A stretch of 64,000 nt of DNA from Pseudomonas sp. P8_241 (GTDB taxonomy: Bacteria; Pseudomonadota; Gammaproteobacteria; Pseudomonadales; Pseudomonadaceae): positions 1,252,001 through 1,316,000 of the forward strand of contig NZ_CP125377.1 of assembly GCF_034008315.1 (NCBI RefSeq). The letters are read 5' to 3'. The notes beneath the pieces were generated by a model. It saw nothing but the letters and a program-made list of their open reading frames with translations, ran no database searches and was not told the origin of the DNA. The position numbers and the translations under genes are program-made. The stretch's first letter is position 1. Each line of letters opens with the position of its first letter. Positions 20,795 to 29,767 of the stretch are shown here, piece by piece.

Positions 20795-20890
20795 AAGGTC
20801 AGTGGCTCCGGCGTTCACGACGAACGGCGAGCATAACCGAGTTGAGACAAATTGTGACAGCCAGGGAAGTCGGCGTTGTCAGTGCCGACG

Positions 20891-20990
20891 CCATCGCTGG
20901 CAAGCCAGGCTCCTACAGGGTTTTGCGGTGGACACATAATCTGTGAGTCCCCCCAATCGCTGTAGGAGCAAGCTTGCTCGCGATGGCGGT
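20891..20990. repeat. Two facing REP elements of different families
   Basis: CATCGCTGGCAAGCCAGG...CTCCTACAG (20891-20919) faces TGTAGGAGCAAGCTTGCTCG (20961-20990). The two cores differ, unlike the symmetric pairs elsewhere. Confidence 0.75.
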
Positions 20991-21011
20991 AATGCAGGCA
21001 CTACAGAAGCA

Positions 21012-23429
21012 TCAGAAAAGTACCTTCGCCACATCCGCAAACCGCTTGGCAAAGTGCACGGTAATACCTTCCTTCAGATACTCCGGCAGCTCTTCGAAGC
21101 TCCCGCGGTTGGCCTCGGGCAAGATCAGTTCGAAAATCTTCTGTCGCCGCGCCGCAATGACCTTCTCGCGCACGCCGCCAATCGGCAGCACATGCCCGGT
21201 CAACGTCAGCTCACCGGTCATGGCCACGCCTTTTTTCGGCGGCTGGTTACGCGCCAGCGAGAGCAGGGCGCTGGCCATGGTCACGCCGGCGCTAGGGCCG
21301 TCTTTGGGCGTCGCACCTTCCGGTACATGCAAGTGCACGAAGGCTTCGTCGAAGAATTTCGGATCACCGCCATACGACTTCAAGTGTGAACTGATGTAGC
21401 TGTAGGCGATTTCAGCGGACTCTTTCATCACATCGCCCAACTGCCCGGTGAGTTTGAATCCGCGGTTGAGGGTGTGGATGCGCGTGGCTTCAATCGGTAG
21501 CGTCGCGCCACCCATGCTGGTCCAGGCCAGCCCGGTGATCACACCCACACCCGACAACACCTGCTCGTTACGAAACACCGGTTTGCCGAGCGACGTTTCG
21601 AGGTCTTTCGGGCCGAGCCTGATCACGGCCTTCGGATTGTCCAGCAGCTTCATCACCGCTTTACGCACCAGTTTTCCGAGGTTTTTTTCCAGCTGACGCA
21701 CGCCGGCCTCACGGGCATAACCGTCGACCAATGCCTTCAAGGCGTTGTCGCTGATGCTCAGGCTGCCCTTGGACACACCCGCTTTCTCCAGCTGCTTGGG
21801 CCACAGGTGACGCTTGGCGATGGCGACTTTTTCTTCGGTGATGTAACCGGACAGGCGAATCACTTCCATGCGGTCGAGCAACGGGCTTGGGATCGAATCG
21901 AGGGTGTTGGCGGTGCACACGAACAGCACTTTCGACAGGTCCATCCGCAGGTCCAGATAGTGATCGAGGAATTCGACGTTCTGCTCCGGATCGAGGGTTT
22001 CCAGCAGGGCCGAGGCCGGGTCGCCCTGGTAGCTTTGACCCATCTTGTCGATCTCGTCGAGCATGATCACCGGGTTCATCACTTCGACGTCTTTCAGCGC
22101 TTGCACCAGTTTGCCTGGCTGCGCGCCGATGTAGGTGCGGCGATGGCCCTTGATCTCGGCTTCGTCGCGCATGCCGCCGAGGCTGAAGCGATAGAACGGC
22201 CGGCCCAGGGATTCGGCAATGGATTTGCCGACGCTGGTCTTGCCCACGCCCGGCGGGCCGACCAGCAGCACGATGGAGCCGCTGATTTCGCCTTTATAGG
22301 CACCAACGGCCAGAAATTCGAGGATGCGGTCCTTGATGTCCTCGAGGCCGGCGTGGTGTTTGTCCAGCACCTTGCGCGCGTGCTTGAGGTCGAGTTTGTC
22401 CTCGCCGTACACGCCCCACGGCACCGAGGTCGCCCAGTCGATGTAATTGCGGGTCACCGCATATTCCGGCGAACCGGTCTCGAGGATCGACAACTTGTTC
22501 ATTTCTTCTTCGAGGCGTTTCTGCACCTGCGCCGGCAGGACTTTGCCCACCAGCCGCTGTTCGAACTGTTCGAGGTCGGCGCTGCGGTCGTCCTTGGTCA
22601 GGCCCAGCTCCTGCTGGATGACCTTGAGTTGTTCCTTGAGGAAGAACTCGCGCTGATGTTCACCGATCTTGCGGTTAACTTCGGCGGAAATCTCCTTTTG
22701 CAGGCGCGCGACCTCGACTTCCTTGCGCAGCATCGGCAGGACTTTTTCCATGCGCTTGAGCATCGGCACGCAGTCGAGCACTTCCTGCAGTTCACTGCCG
22801 GTGGCCGAGGTCAGGGCAGCGGCGAAATCGGTCAGCGGCGATGGATCGTTGGGGCTGAAGCGGTTGAGGTAGTTCTTCAGCTCTTCGCTGTACAGCGGGT
22901 TGAGTGGCAGCAGTTCCTTGATCGCATTGATCAGCGCCATGCCGTAGGCCTTGACCTCGTCGGTCGGCTCGGTGGGCTGGTGCGGGTATTCGACTTCCAC
23001 CAGGTAAGGCGGGCGATGGTGCTTGAGCCAGGTCTTGAGGCGTACGCGGGTCAGACCCTGGGCGACGAATTGAAGTTTGCCATTTTCGCGGCTGGCGTGG
23101 TGCACCTTGACCAGCGTGCCGTAGAGCGGCAGGGCCGAGGTGTCGAAGTGGCGCGGATCTTCCTGGGGCGTGTCCATGTAGAACAGGGCCAGGGAATGGT
23201 GTTCGGACTTGGCTACCAGATCCAGAGTCTCTGCCCACGGTTCTTCATTGACGATGACCGGCAGCACCTGGGCCGGAAAGAACGGGCGGTTGTGGATCGG
23301 GATGATGTAGACCTTGTCCGGCAGGTTCTGGCCAGGCAGGGCGAGGCCTTTGCCGGTGGCGTGGTGTTCGGCGTTTTCGGGGTCAGCGTACTCGCTCGGG
23401 TCTTCGGGGAATTCTTGCTGGTCGCTCAT
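21012..23429 (-). CDS. ATP-dependent Lon protease paralogue
   Basis: 805 residues with the full LonA layout: N-terminal substrate domain from about residue 40 (IIPIHNRPFFPAQVLPV), coiled-coil region around 215-330, AAA+ module with Walker A GPPGVGKT (about 390) and Walker B VIMLDEIDKMG, and a C-terminal serine-lysine protease domain with PKDGPSAG (Ser near 711). Compared with housekeeping Lon, the N-terminus has an acidic extension (EFPEDPSEYADPENAEHH), and the sequence differs enough to suggest the second Pseudomonas Lon, as in AsrA of P. aeruginosa. No clpX or hupB neighbours are present, which supports a paralogue. A heat-shock promoter lies directly upstream. Confidence 0.95.
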   Translation of the reverse strand: MSDQQEFPEDPSEYADPENAEHHATGKGLALPGQNLPDKVYIIPIHNRPFFPAQVLPVIVNEEPWAETLDLVAKSEHHSLALFYMDTPQEDPRHFDTSALPLYGTLVKVHHASRENGKLQFVAQGLTRVRLKTWLKHHRPPYLVEVEYPHQPTEPTDEVKAYGMALINAIKELLPLNPLYSEELKNYLNRFSPNDPSPLTDFAAALTSATGSELQEVLDCVPMLKRMEKVLPMLRKEVEVARLQKEISAEVNRKIGEHQREFFLKEQLKVIQQELGLTKDDRSADLEQFEQRLVGKVLPAQVQKRLEEEMNKLSILETGSPEYAVTRNYIDWATSVPWGVYGEDKLDLKHARKVLDKHHAGLEDIKDRILEFLAVGAYKGEISGSIVLLVGPPGVGKTSVGKSIAESLGRPFYRFSLGGMRDEAEIKGHRRTYIGAQPGKLVQALKDVEVMNPVIMLDEIDKMGQSYQGDPASALLETLDPEQNVEFLDHYLDLRMDLSKVLFVCTANTLDSIPSPLLDRMEVIRLSGYITEEKVAIAKRHLWPKQLEKAGVSKGSLSISDNALKALVDGYAREAGVRQLEKNLGKLVRKAVMKLLDNPKAVIRLGPKDLETSLGKPVFRNEQVLSGVGVITGLAWTSMGGATLPIEATRIHTLNRGFKLTGQLGDVMKESAEIAYSYISSHLKSYGGDPKFFDEAFVHLHVPEGATPKDGPSAGVTMASALLSLARNQPPKKGVAMTGELTLTGHVLPIGGVREKVIAARRQKIFELILPEANRGSFEELPEYLKEGITVHFAKRFADVAKVLF

Positions 23430-23457
23430 GGGGGCACCTGCGCAATGGGTATGGGTC

Positions 23458-23488
23458 TTAGATGGGGCAGGTTGGCGGTGGTTTCAAC
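23458..23488 (-). promoter_or_regulatory. RpoH (sigma32) heat-shock promoter of the Lon paralogue
   Basis: Reading on the minus strand, GTTGAAA (23488-23482), 14 bp, then CCCCATCTAA (23467-23458), close to the sigma32 consensus CTTGAAA-N(11-16)-CCCCATNT. Transcription should start around 23450, about 22 bases before the ATG. Confidence 0.75.
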
Positions 23489-23569
23489 GGTCAATTTGCG
23501 CGAGCGGGTGTTTTGGCTGTGTGTTCAGCGCAGCGACAGGTTGGCTGGATACTGTGACGATGAGTTCAT

Positions 23570-23654
23570 CTGTAGGAGCCGGCTTGCTGGCGAAGGTGTG
23601 TCAGCGGCGGTGATGTCGCCTGGCACGCCATCGCCAGCAAGCCGGCTCCTACAG
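23570..23654. repeat. REP pair (CCGGCTTGCTGG family)
   Basis: TGTAGGAGCCGGCTTGCTGG (from 23571) and its inverted partner CGCCAGCAAGCCGGCTCC (about 23631) ending near 23654, between the convergent-side ends of gcd and the upstream region of lon. Confidence 0.85.
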
Positions 23655-23672
23655 TGTTTTTCACACGATCAC

Positions 23673-23707
23673 AAAAAAGGCGACGCCTGTGAGGGCGTCG
23701 CCTTTTT
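23673..23707. terminator. Terminator downstream of gcd
   Basis: AAAAAAGGCGACGCC and GGCGTCGCCTTTTT form a stem of about 13 bp around TGTGAG, 15 bases past the gcd stop in its reading direction. Confidence 0.88.
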
Positions 23708-23721
23708 ATTGCCGCTAAAAC

Positions 23722-26130
23722 TTACTCGGACAGTTTGTACGCAATCACATAGTCACCCTGCTTGGTGCCCAGCGAACCGTGGCCGCCGGCAACAACCAGC
23801 ACGTATTGCTTGCCGTCCTTGCCGGTGTAGGTCATTGGCGTGGTTTGCGCACCGGCCGGCAGGCGACCTTCCCACAATTGCTTGCCGTTTTTTACGTCGT
23901 AGGCGCGCAGGTACTGGTCGAGGGTGCCGCTGAGGAACCCAACGCCACCGGCGGTGGTGAAGGTGCCGCCCAGGCTTGGCACGCCCATGCTAAGGGCAAT
24001 CGGAACCGGCGAGCTGTCGCGCACGGTGCCGTTCTTGTGCTTCCAGAGGATCTGGTGGGTGGTCAGGTCGACCGCGGCCACGTAACCCCACGCTGGCGCC
24101 TGGCAAGGCAGGCCCATCGGCGACAGCAATGCTTCGAGAACCACGCCGTATGGCGCGCCTTTGTTCGGCTGCACGCCTTCGGTTTCGCTTTTGCGCGGGC
24201 CTTGGGCCGCGATTTCGGCGGCCGGGATCATTTTCGATTTGAACGCCATGTAGCTCGGGTTCACGAACGCGATCTGGCGCACCGGGTCAACCGAGATACC
24301 GCCCCAGTCGAACACGCCGAAGTTGCCGGGATAGACGATCGAACCCTGCAGCGATGGCGGCGTGAACGGGCCGTCGTAGCGCATGGATTTGAAGTCGATC
24401 CGGCAGATCAGCTGGTCGAACGGTGTAACACCCCACATGTCGCGCTCTTGCAGCGGCGGCGGCATCAGGTTCAGGTCGGATTTCGGTTGGGTTGGCGAGG
24501 TGTGGTCGCCGTCCACCGCGCCTTGCGGCACCGGCACTTCATTGATCGGCACGATGGCCTGACCAGTGCTGCGATCCAGCACGTAGATGCTGCCTTGCTT
24601 GGTCGACGCCAGTACTGCTTGCTTGACGCCGTCAGCGGTTTTCAGGTCCATCAGGGTTGGCTGGCCACCGACGTCCATGTCCCACAGGTCATGGTGAGTG
24701 AACTGGAAGTGCCAGCGCACTTGGCCGGTGGCGATGTCCAGGGCGGTCAGGCCCGCAGCGTGCAGTTCCGATTCAGGGGTGCGATCACCACCGAATTGGT
24801 CCGGGGTCTGGTTGCCCATCGGCAGGTAAAGCATGCCGAGTTTTTCATCGACGGCGAACATGGACCACATGTTCGGCGAGTTGCGGGTGTAGATCTCACC
24901 TTCGGCAATCGGCGTGGTGTCGTCCGGGTTGCCGCTGTCCCAGTTCCACACCAGTTTGCCGGTGTGAACGTCGAACGCGCGAATCACGCCGCTAGGCTCG
25001 TCGGTGGAGACGTTATCGGTGACGTGGCCGCCGATTACCACCAGGTCCTTGGTGACTGCAGGTGGCGAGGTAGAGTAGTACCCGCCGGCCGTGAAGCCGC
25101 CGATGTTGGCGCGCAGGTCGACCTGACCCTTGTCACCGAACTCCTCGCACATCTTGCCGGTGTCGGCGTTGAGGGCGATCAGACGAGTGTCGGCGGTCGG
25201 CAGGAAGATCTTGCGTGGGCAAGCGCTTGCCGGGGCCGGGCTGGCGGAACCGGTCGGGCTCTGCTCGGAGGCATACACCGCGTCATCGTGATAGGTCACG
25301 CCACGGCAGGTCATGTGCGCCCAACCCTTGAAGTTCGCCGCGTTCTGCGTGGAGAGCTTCGGATCGAAACGCCAGATTTCTTTGCCGGTATCCGGATCCA
25401 GTGCAATCACCTGGCTGTGCGGCGTGCACACGTAGAGCATGCCGTTGACTTTCAGCGGGGTGTTTTCGGCGGTGGTTTCGCCCGGGTCGTTCGGCCCTGG
25501 CAGGTCGCCGGTACGATAAGACCAGGCTTCGACCAGTTTATGGGCGTTCTGCGGCGTGATCTGCGCCAGCGGCGAGTAACGGTCGCCGTGGGCGCTGCGG
25601 CCGTAGGAGTTCCAGTCGCCGTCCGGCATGGCCGGAGCGGTGTTGGTCATGCCCGGCACGCTGTCGCGGTCCAGTTGGCCTTTGATTTCACCCGGGTTGG
25701 TGAACTGGCTGGCCAGTGCCGTCGCGCCCGCGAGCACCACGGCGACGCTCAGCGCGCCCGTGCCCATCGGTGCCGCGCCGTTGACCAGCAGTGGACGGCG
25801 CAACCACGGCAGCAACATGACGATGCCCAGTCCGAACAGCAGCGACAGACGCGGCACCAGTTGCCACCAGTCGAGGCCGACTTCCCACAGTGCCCACACG
25901 GTGCTGGCGAACAGCACCAGTGCATACAGGCCCAACGCCGCGCGGCGAGCGGCGATCAGCAGCACGCCGCTCAGCGCCAGGCCGATACCGACCAGCAGGT
26001 AATACAGCGAGCCGCCGAGCATGCTCAGCTTGATTCCCCCGGCCAGCATGGCCAGGCCCATCAGCAAAAGCAGAATGCCGAGCAACGTCGGCAATAGACG
26101 GCTTCGACTCAAGGCACCATCAGTGCTCAT
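23722..26130 (-). CDS. gcd: Membrane-bound PQQ-dependent glucose dehydrogenase
   Basis: 802 residues. It oxidises periplasmic glucose to gluconolactone and passes electrons to ubiquinone, the first step of the direct oxidative route in Pseudomonas. The N-terminal 150 residues form about five membrane segments; the remainder is an eight-bladed PQQ propeller with WSYRTGD, GMLYVCTPHSQVIALD, WRFDPK, the Cys-containing segment AHMTCRGVTY and repeated W-motifs such as ATGQVRWHFQ. GGAG lies upstream of the ATG. The neighbouring OprB porin supplies sugar to the periplasm. The length is as expected for this enzyme. Confidence 0.96.
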   Translation of the reverse strand: MSTDGALSRSRLLPTLLGILLLLMGLAMLAGGIKLSMLGGSLYYLLVGIGLALSGVLLIAARRAALGLYALVLFASTVWALWEVGLDWWQLVPRLSLLFGLGIVMLLPWLRRPLLVNGAAPMGTGALSVAVVLAGATALASQFTNPGEIKGQLDRDSVPGMTNTAPAMPDGDWNSYGRSAHGDRYSPLAQITPQNAHKLVEAWSYRTGDLPGPNDPGETTAENTPLKVNGMLYVCTPHSQVIALDPDTGKEIWRFDPKLSTQNAANFKGWAHMTCRGVTYHDDAVYASEQSPTGSASPAPASACPRKIFLPTADTRLIALNADTGKMCEEFGDKGQVDLRANIGGFTAGGYYSTSPPAVTKDLVVIGGHVTDNVSTDEPSGVIRAFDVHTGKLVWNWDSGNPDDTTPIAEGEIYTRNSPNMWSMFAVDEKLGMLYLPMGNQTPDQFGGDRTPESELHAAGLTALDIATGQVRWHFQFTHHDLWDMDVGGQPTLMDLKTADGVKQAVLASTKQGSIYVLDRSTGQAIVPINEVPVPQGAVDGDHTSPTQPKSDLNLMPPPLQERDMWGVTPFDQLICRIDFKSMRYDGPFTPPSLQGSIVYPGNFGVFDWGGISVDPVRQIAFVNPSYMAFKSKMIPAAEIAAQGPRKSETEGVQPNKGAPYGVVLEALLSPMGLPCQAPAWGYVAAVDLTTHQILWKHKNGTVRDSSPVPIALSMGVPSLGGTFTTAGGVGFLSGTLDQYLRAYDVKNGKQLWEGRLPAGAQTTPMTYTGKDGKQYVLVVAGGHGSLGTKQGDYVIAYKLSE

Positions 26131-26237
26131 AGTGTGATTCTCCGTGATGTTTCAAAGAGTCCCGCGCAAGTTCACTGTAGATGACGATCTTGCTGGGACA
26201 TGGTTCAGATAAAACCGATTGGGTTGACGCAATCCCT

Positions 26238-26328
26238 TGTAGGAGCTGGCTTGCCAGCGATGGCGGTGTGTCAGCGGGCATGTGTGTCGACTGATACACC
26301 GCCATCGCCGGCAAGCCGGCTCCTACAG
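26238..26328. repeat. REP pair between oprB and gcd
   Basis: TGTAGGAGCTGGCTTGCCAGC (26238) with an inverted partner GCCGGCAAGCCGGCTCC (near 26307) ending at 26328. The two cores differ slightly (GGCTTGCC and GGCAAGCC). Confidence 0.8.
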
Positions 26329-26343
26329 GGTTTTTGGTGTTTT

Positions 26344-27726
26344 TTAGAACGATGACTGGATCTTGATCCCGCCGATCAGCGCGTCATCTACCTCTTTCAC
26401 GCCACCGGGATGACGGATGTATTGCAGGTTCGGGCGCACGGTCAGCCAGTGGGTGACGTGCACGCCGTAATAGAGTTCGGCGCTGTATTCGGTGTCCTGT
26501 GGCGGCAGGTAGGACGGATCATCGTAGTCGTAGACGGCGCGGGCCTGATTGGTCGCCTCGGCATTCTTGCGGTAAGCCGGGTTGACGTGGACGCGGGCCA
26601 TGGCGAAACCGATGTCGTCCTTGACGCGGGCATTGAACAAGCCTTTGTAGACGACGCCGGCCTGGACGTAGTTGTCGATGGCATTGGTCTTCTTATCGTG
26701 CATCGTGCCGTTGGCGAACACGCTCAGGCCGCGTGAATGGTCGCTGGCGAGGCTGGTGACTTGTTGCTGAATGCCGAGCCACACGCCGTGCTTGCTCGAT
26801 GCGCTGCGGTAGGCCTCGCCACTCAGGGCGGCGGGCTGGCCGTTGCTGTCCTTGTAGACGTCGGTGGCGTCGGCGTTGCTGTAGTAGTAACCGGCGCGGT
26901 ATTCGCCCGGCAGACCGTTGAGCTTCGGCGTCCACACCAGCTCCACCGGCAGAACCGCGCCTTGGGTGCCGCTGCCACTGAGCTTGAATCCGTTGTCGCG
27001 ATCAAGGTTTGACGGGTTCTGTTCATACACCCCGACTTGCGTGTACAGCTCGGGTGTCAGGTGATATTTGACGCGCATCGCCCATTGGCTCACCGGCCAG
27101 TTGTACCAAATGCCGCCCGCCCAGTTGCCGACCTGGGAACCGCAGAACGCCAGGTTCTGGAAGTCGCAAGGGAAGGTGTTGAAGTCCTCGCCTTCACCGA
27201 AACGGCCGACCTTGATGTCGAGTGTCTGATCAAAAAATTTCTGCTGATACCACATCTGCGTCAAACGCCAGGTCTGGCCACGCCCCCAGACTTCCTGGGC
27301 GGACGTGAAGCCGCCGACGCGCGGATCGTTGATGCGATCGTTGCTGATGTTGTTGCCACTGCGTTCGGTGAGCGTCAGCTGAAATTCGGCATCGTTCCAG
27401 CCGAGGATTTTCTGCAAGTCCAGATGCGTCCCAAGGGCAAACTGGTCGCTGTAGCGCGCCGTCCGATCGTTGTCGTAACCGCCATGCAGGTTGCTGCCCA
27501 TTTCGCCTGTGTATTCGACCTTGAAGTCGTAGCCTTTCTCCGCGAGTTCTGTACGAGTGCCGTTCCAGTCGCCGAGCATCCACGGTGAATCGCTGTCGAA
27601 CGCCGGTGCCGCTTGGGCGCAGGCGGCAACGCCTAGCGCGGTGAATCCACTGAGCAGATTCAGGGCATTTCGATGGGCAGCAGAAGTTAAGACAGCGCTG
27701 TCTCGCAAGCTTTTTACGTAAGGCAT
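26344..27726 (-). CDS. oprB: Carbohydrate-selective porin OprB
   Basis: 460 residues with an N-terminal signal region ending in AQAAPAFD, then the mature start DSDSPWMLGDWNGTRTELAEKGYDF that is typical of OprB. Alternating beta-strand sequence runs to the end, with a terminal Phe (IKIQSSF) as needed for BamA recognition. It forms a 16-strand outer-membrane channel for glucose and related sugars. The position upstream of gcd on the same strand fits sugar uptake for periplasmic oxidation. No strong ribosome-binding site precedes the ATG at 27726, so the start is less certain. Confidence 0.92.
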   Translation of the reverse strand: MPYVKSLRDSAVLTSAAHRNALNLLSGFTALGVAACAQAAPAFDSDSPWMLGDWNGTRTELAEKGYDFKVEYTGEMGSNLHGGYDNDRTARYSDQFALGTHLDLQKILGWNDAEFQLTLTERSGNNISNDRINDPRVGGFTSAQEVWGRGQTWRLTQMWYQQKFFDQTLDIKVGRFGEGEDFNTFPCDFQNLAFCGSQVGNWAGGIWYNWPVSQWAMRVKYHLTPELYTQVGVYEQNPSNLDRDNGFKLSGSGTQGAVLPVELVWTPKLNGLPGEYRAGYYYSNADATDVYKDSNGQPAALSGEAYRSASSKHGVWLGIQQQVTSLASDHSRGLSVFANGTMHDKKTNAIDNYVQAGVVYKGLFNARVKDDIGFAMARVHVNPAYRKNAEATNQARAVYDYDDPSYLPPQDTEYSAELYYGVHVTHWLTVRPNLQYIRHPGGVKEVDDALIGGIKIQSSF

Positions 27727-27885
27727 AAGGAAGAAATTCTTGATCTTTTTCTGGAAGTGATCGGGAAGTGCAGTCGATGGATGAAGCGTTTCAGCTAAGG
27801 CGGGCGCAAGGATAATGTTCTGTTACAAATAGAGAAAGGGCTTTTGCTGACATGCAGCTTTTCGGATTCGGTAACAGTGACAAAG

Positions 27886-27940
27886 GATCGCAGCCTTCGG
27901 CAGCTCCTACAGGGAATGCATTCCAATGCAGGCTGCGATC
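27886..27940. repeat. Asymmetric REP pair (GCAGCCTTCGGCAGC family)
   Basis: A long left copy (GATCGCAGCCTTCGGCAGCT, 27886-27914) faces a short right copy ATGCAGGCTGCGATC ending at 27940. The gap 27727-28009 otherwise holds only the divergent promoter regions of oprB and the VF530 gene. Confidence 0.75.
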
Positions 27941-28009
27941 TTTTCCGTTTCACCTACATTTAACGTAAGGTGCGCGGCTTCCAATTCCCTCACTGCTCGA
28001 AGGCCCGGC

Positions 28010-28240
28010 ATGACCGAACACAACATTGATCCGCTGCATGGCGTGACGCTGGAACAGATCCTCAATGCGCTGGTTGAACATTACGAATGGTCGGGGCTGG
28101 CCGAGCGTATCGATATCCGCTGCTTCAAGAGTGACCCGAGCATCAAGTCGAGCCTGACGTTCCTGCGTAAAACGCCATGGGCGCGGGAGAAGGTCGAGCG
28201 TCTGTACGTGAAGCTGATGCGCACCAAGCGTCCGCTCTGA
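28010..28240 (+). CDS. VF530-type (DUF2132) small DNA-binding-like protein
   Basis: 76 residues from the ATG at 28010; the longer frame starts inside a REP. The family sequence is clear: [49 protein letters not shown]. The fold resembles the SAP/HeH-like helix-extension-helix group, and a DNA-binding role has been proposed for the family. The gene ends two bases before the next ATG, suggesting coupled translation with the Pr6Pr gene. Confidence 0.9.
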   Translation: MTEHNIDPLHGVTLEQILNALVEHYEWSGLAERIDIRCFKSDPSIKSSLTFLRKTPWAREKVERLYVKLMRTKRPL

Positions 28241-28242
28241 AC

Positions 28243-28884
28243 ATGGTCAATCCGTCTGTGCGGCGTCGGTTTGTGGCGGTGGCGACCGTGCTTGGCTGGG
28301 CCGGATTGAGTATCCAGATGTATTTGATCTTCCACTCGCGCTGGACGCTGGAAGCGAGTCTGATCGGTGGGCTGGTCAGTTTCTTCAGCTTCTTCACTGT
28401 ACTGAGCAACACCCTGGTGGCGACGGTGTTGACCTGTGAAATCACCTCTCGAGACTCGGCGGCGCGGCGCTGGTTTTTACAGCCCGGGGTCAGCAGTGCG
28501 ATCGCCGTGAGCATCGCCGTGGTCGCCATCGCGTACAACCTGTTGCTGCGCCATTTGTGGCATCCCGAAGGGTGGCAATGGCTCGCCGATGAGTTGCTGC
28601 ATGACGTGATGCCGCTGCTGTTTCTGGGGTATTGGTGGTGCTGCGTGCCCAAGGGCACTTTGCGCTTGGGACACATCCCGATATGGCTGATTTATCCGCT
28701 GGTGTACTTTGCCTATACGTTGTTGCGCGGACATGTGTTGGCGGTTTATCCCTATCCGTTCATCGATGTGGACAAGTTGGGTTATCCACAGGTGTTTTTG
28801 AATGCCGGTGGGTTGCTGGTGGGGTTTGTGGTGATTGGGTTGGTGGTGATCGGGCTGGATCGCTGGCGCGCCCGCTCTCTGTAG
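28243..28884 (+). CDS. Pr6Pr family six-helix membrane protein
   Basis: 213 residues from the ATG at 28243, two bases after the preceding stop. Six hydrophobic segments are visible, with the Pr6Pr-type features FFSFFTVLSNTLVA in the second helix region, DELLHDVMPLLFLGYWW in the middle and YPFIDVDKLGYPQVFLN near the end. The family is related to eukaryotic FAR-17a/AIG1-like membrane proteins. No function is established. The C-terminal RWRARSL ends right at a REP element. Confidence 0.88.
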   Translation: MVNPSVRRRFVAVATVLGWAGLSIQMYLIFHSRWTLEASLIGGLVSFFSFFTVLSNTLVATVLTCEITSRDSAARRWFLQPGVSSAIAVSIAVVAIAYNLLLRHLWHPEGWQWLADELLHDVMPLLFLGYWWCCVPKGTLRLGHIPIWLIYPLVYFAYTLLRGHVLAVYPYPFIDVDKLGYPQVFLNAGGLLVGFVVIGLVVIGLDRWRARSL

Positions 28885-28980
28885 GAGCGAGCAGGCTCGC
28901 GATGGACGTCAACAATTACGCTTCGAGCCTGACGCCCCGCGGCGTTCTCAGGTTTTTCGCGAGCATGCTCGCTCCTACAG
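28879..28980. repeat. REP pair (GAGCGAGC..GCTCGC family)
   Basis: CTGTAGGAGCGAGCAGGCTC at 28879 overlaps the stop of the Pr6Pr gene; the inverted partner GCGAGCATGCTCGCTCC ends at 28980, five bases before the stop of the reverse reductase gene. Confidence 0.85.
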
Positions 28981-28984
28981 GTTG

Positions 28985-29767
28985 CTACTCCACGTCGCTG
29001 CTATCGAGCTTCCAGTATCCAGCCGCCTTGACGAACTGGTCGTCCAGCCCATGCTCATCCAGCAAGACCCGACGAATCTGCCGCGAAACCTTGCTCTCGG
29101 TCGCCACCCAGGCGTACAGGCTGCCAGCCGGCACCTGCATCTGGCGCACAGTGGTCAGCAAATGCTCTTGGCCACCTTCGCGTAGCACCCAGATCACATT
29201 GACCTGGGCAGCGCTGTGCAGCACTTGCTGCTCCTTGCCGTTCTCCACTTCGATGATCACCAGTGCACGCCGATTGGCCGCCAGGCCTTCGAGGCGCCGG
29301 GCGATGGCAGGCAGGGCGGTTTCGTCGCCGATCAGCAAATAACTGTCGAAGATGTCCGGCACGATCATCGAACCCCGTGGCCCGCCGATGTGCAGGAACT
29401 GCCCGGGTTGCGCCTGTTCCGCCCAGGTCGACGCAGGGCCGTCGCCATGCAGGACGAAGTCGATGTCCAGCTCCAGCGTGTCCAGGTCATAGCGACGTGG
29501 GGTGTAGTCGCGCATTTCAGGCATCGGACCGTTGGACTTGCCGGCACCGAGCACCATGGTGTCCAGTGCCGCCGTTTGCTCGGCGTTCTGCGGGAACAGC
29601 AGTTTGACGTGATCATCGGTGCCCAGGCTGACGAATCCCGCAAGCTCTGGTCCGCCCAGGGTGATGCGACGCATGCGCGGCGTCAGGTCAACCACTCGCA
29701 GCACTTCCAGGCGACGGCGTTTGATTTCGTGCATGACGCGGTGAATGGTTTGGGTCACTTCAGTCAT
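28985..29767 (-). CDS. Siderophore-interacting protein (NADPH-dependent ferric-chelate reductase)
   Basis: 260 residues of the ViuB/YqjH family. The FAD-binding motif is RDYTPRRYD (about residue 85), then HIGGPRGSM, and the nicotinamide-binding part GDETALPAIARRLEG; the C-terminus AAGYWKLD is typical. The enzyme releases iron from ferric siderophores in the cytoplasm by reduction. Its ATG overlaps the stop of the upstream PadR-type regulator by three bases inside ATGA. The same gene pair occurs in enterobacteria as yqjI-yqjH, where the regulator controls the reductase in response to nickel. Confidence 0.94.
   Translation of the reverse strand: MTEVTQTIHRVMHEIKRRRLEVLRVVDLTPRMRRITLGGPELAGFVSLGTDDHVKLLFPQNAEQTAALDTMVLGAGKSNGPMPEMRDYTPRRYDLDTLELDIDFVLHGDGPASTWAEQAQPGQFLHIGGPRGSMIVPDIFDSYLLIGDETALPAIARRLEGLAANRRALVIIEVENGKEQQVLHSAAQVNVIWVLREGGQEHLLTTVRQMQVPAGSLYAWVATESKVSRQIRRVLLDEHGLDDQFVKAAGYWKLDSSDVE

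Noticed and set aside
21807..23933. A long open frame (about 700 codons) opposite the Lon gene
   Set aside because: It is a by-product of GC-rich third positions on the lon strand; its translation is rich in His, Arg, Val and Gln without family motifs, and it has no ribosome-binding site.
23779..26097. A 772-codon open frame opposite gcd
   Set aside because: The same composition effect; the low-complexity Arg/His/Gln-rich product has no recognisable domain, while gcd on the other strand is fully typical.
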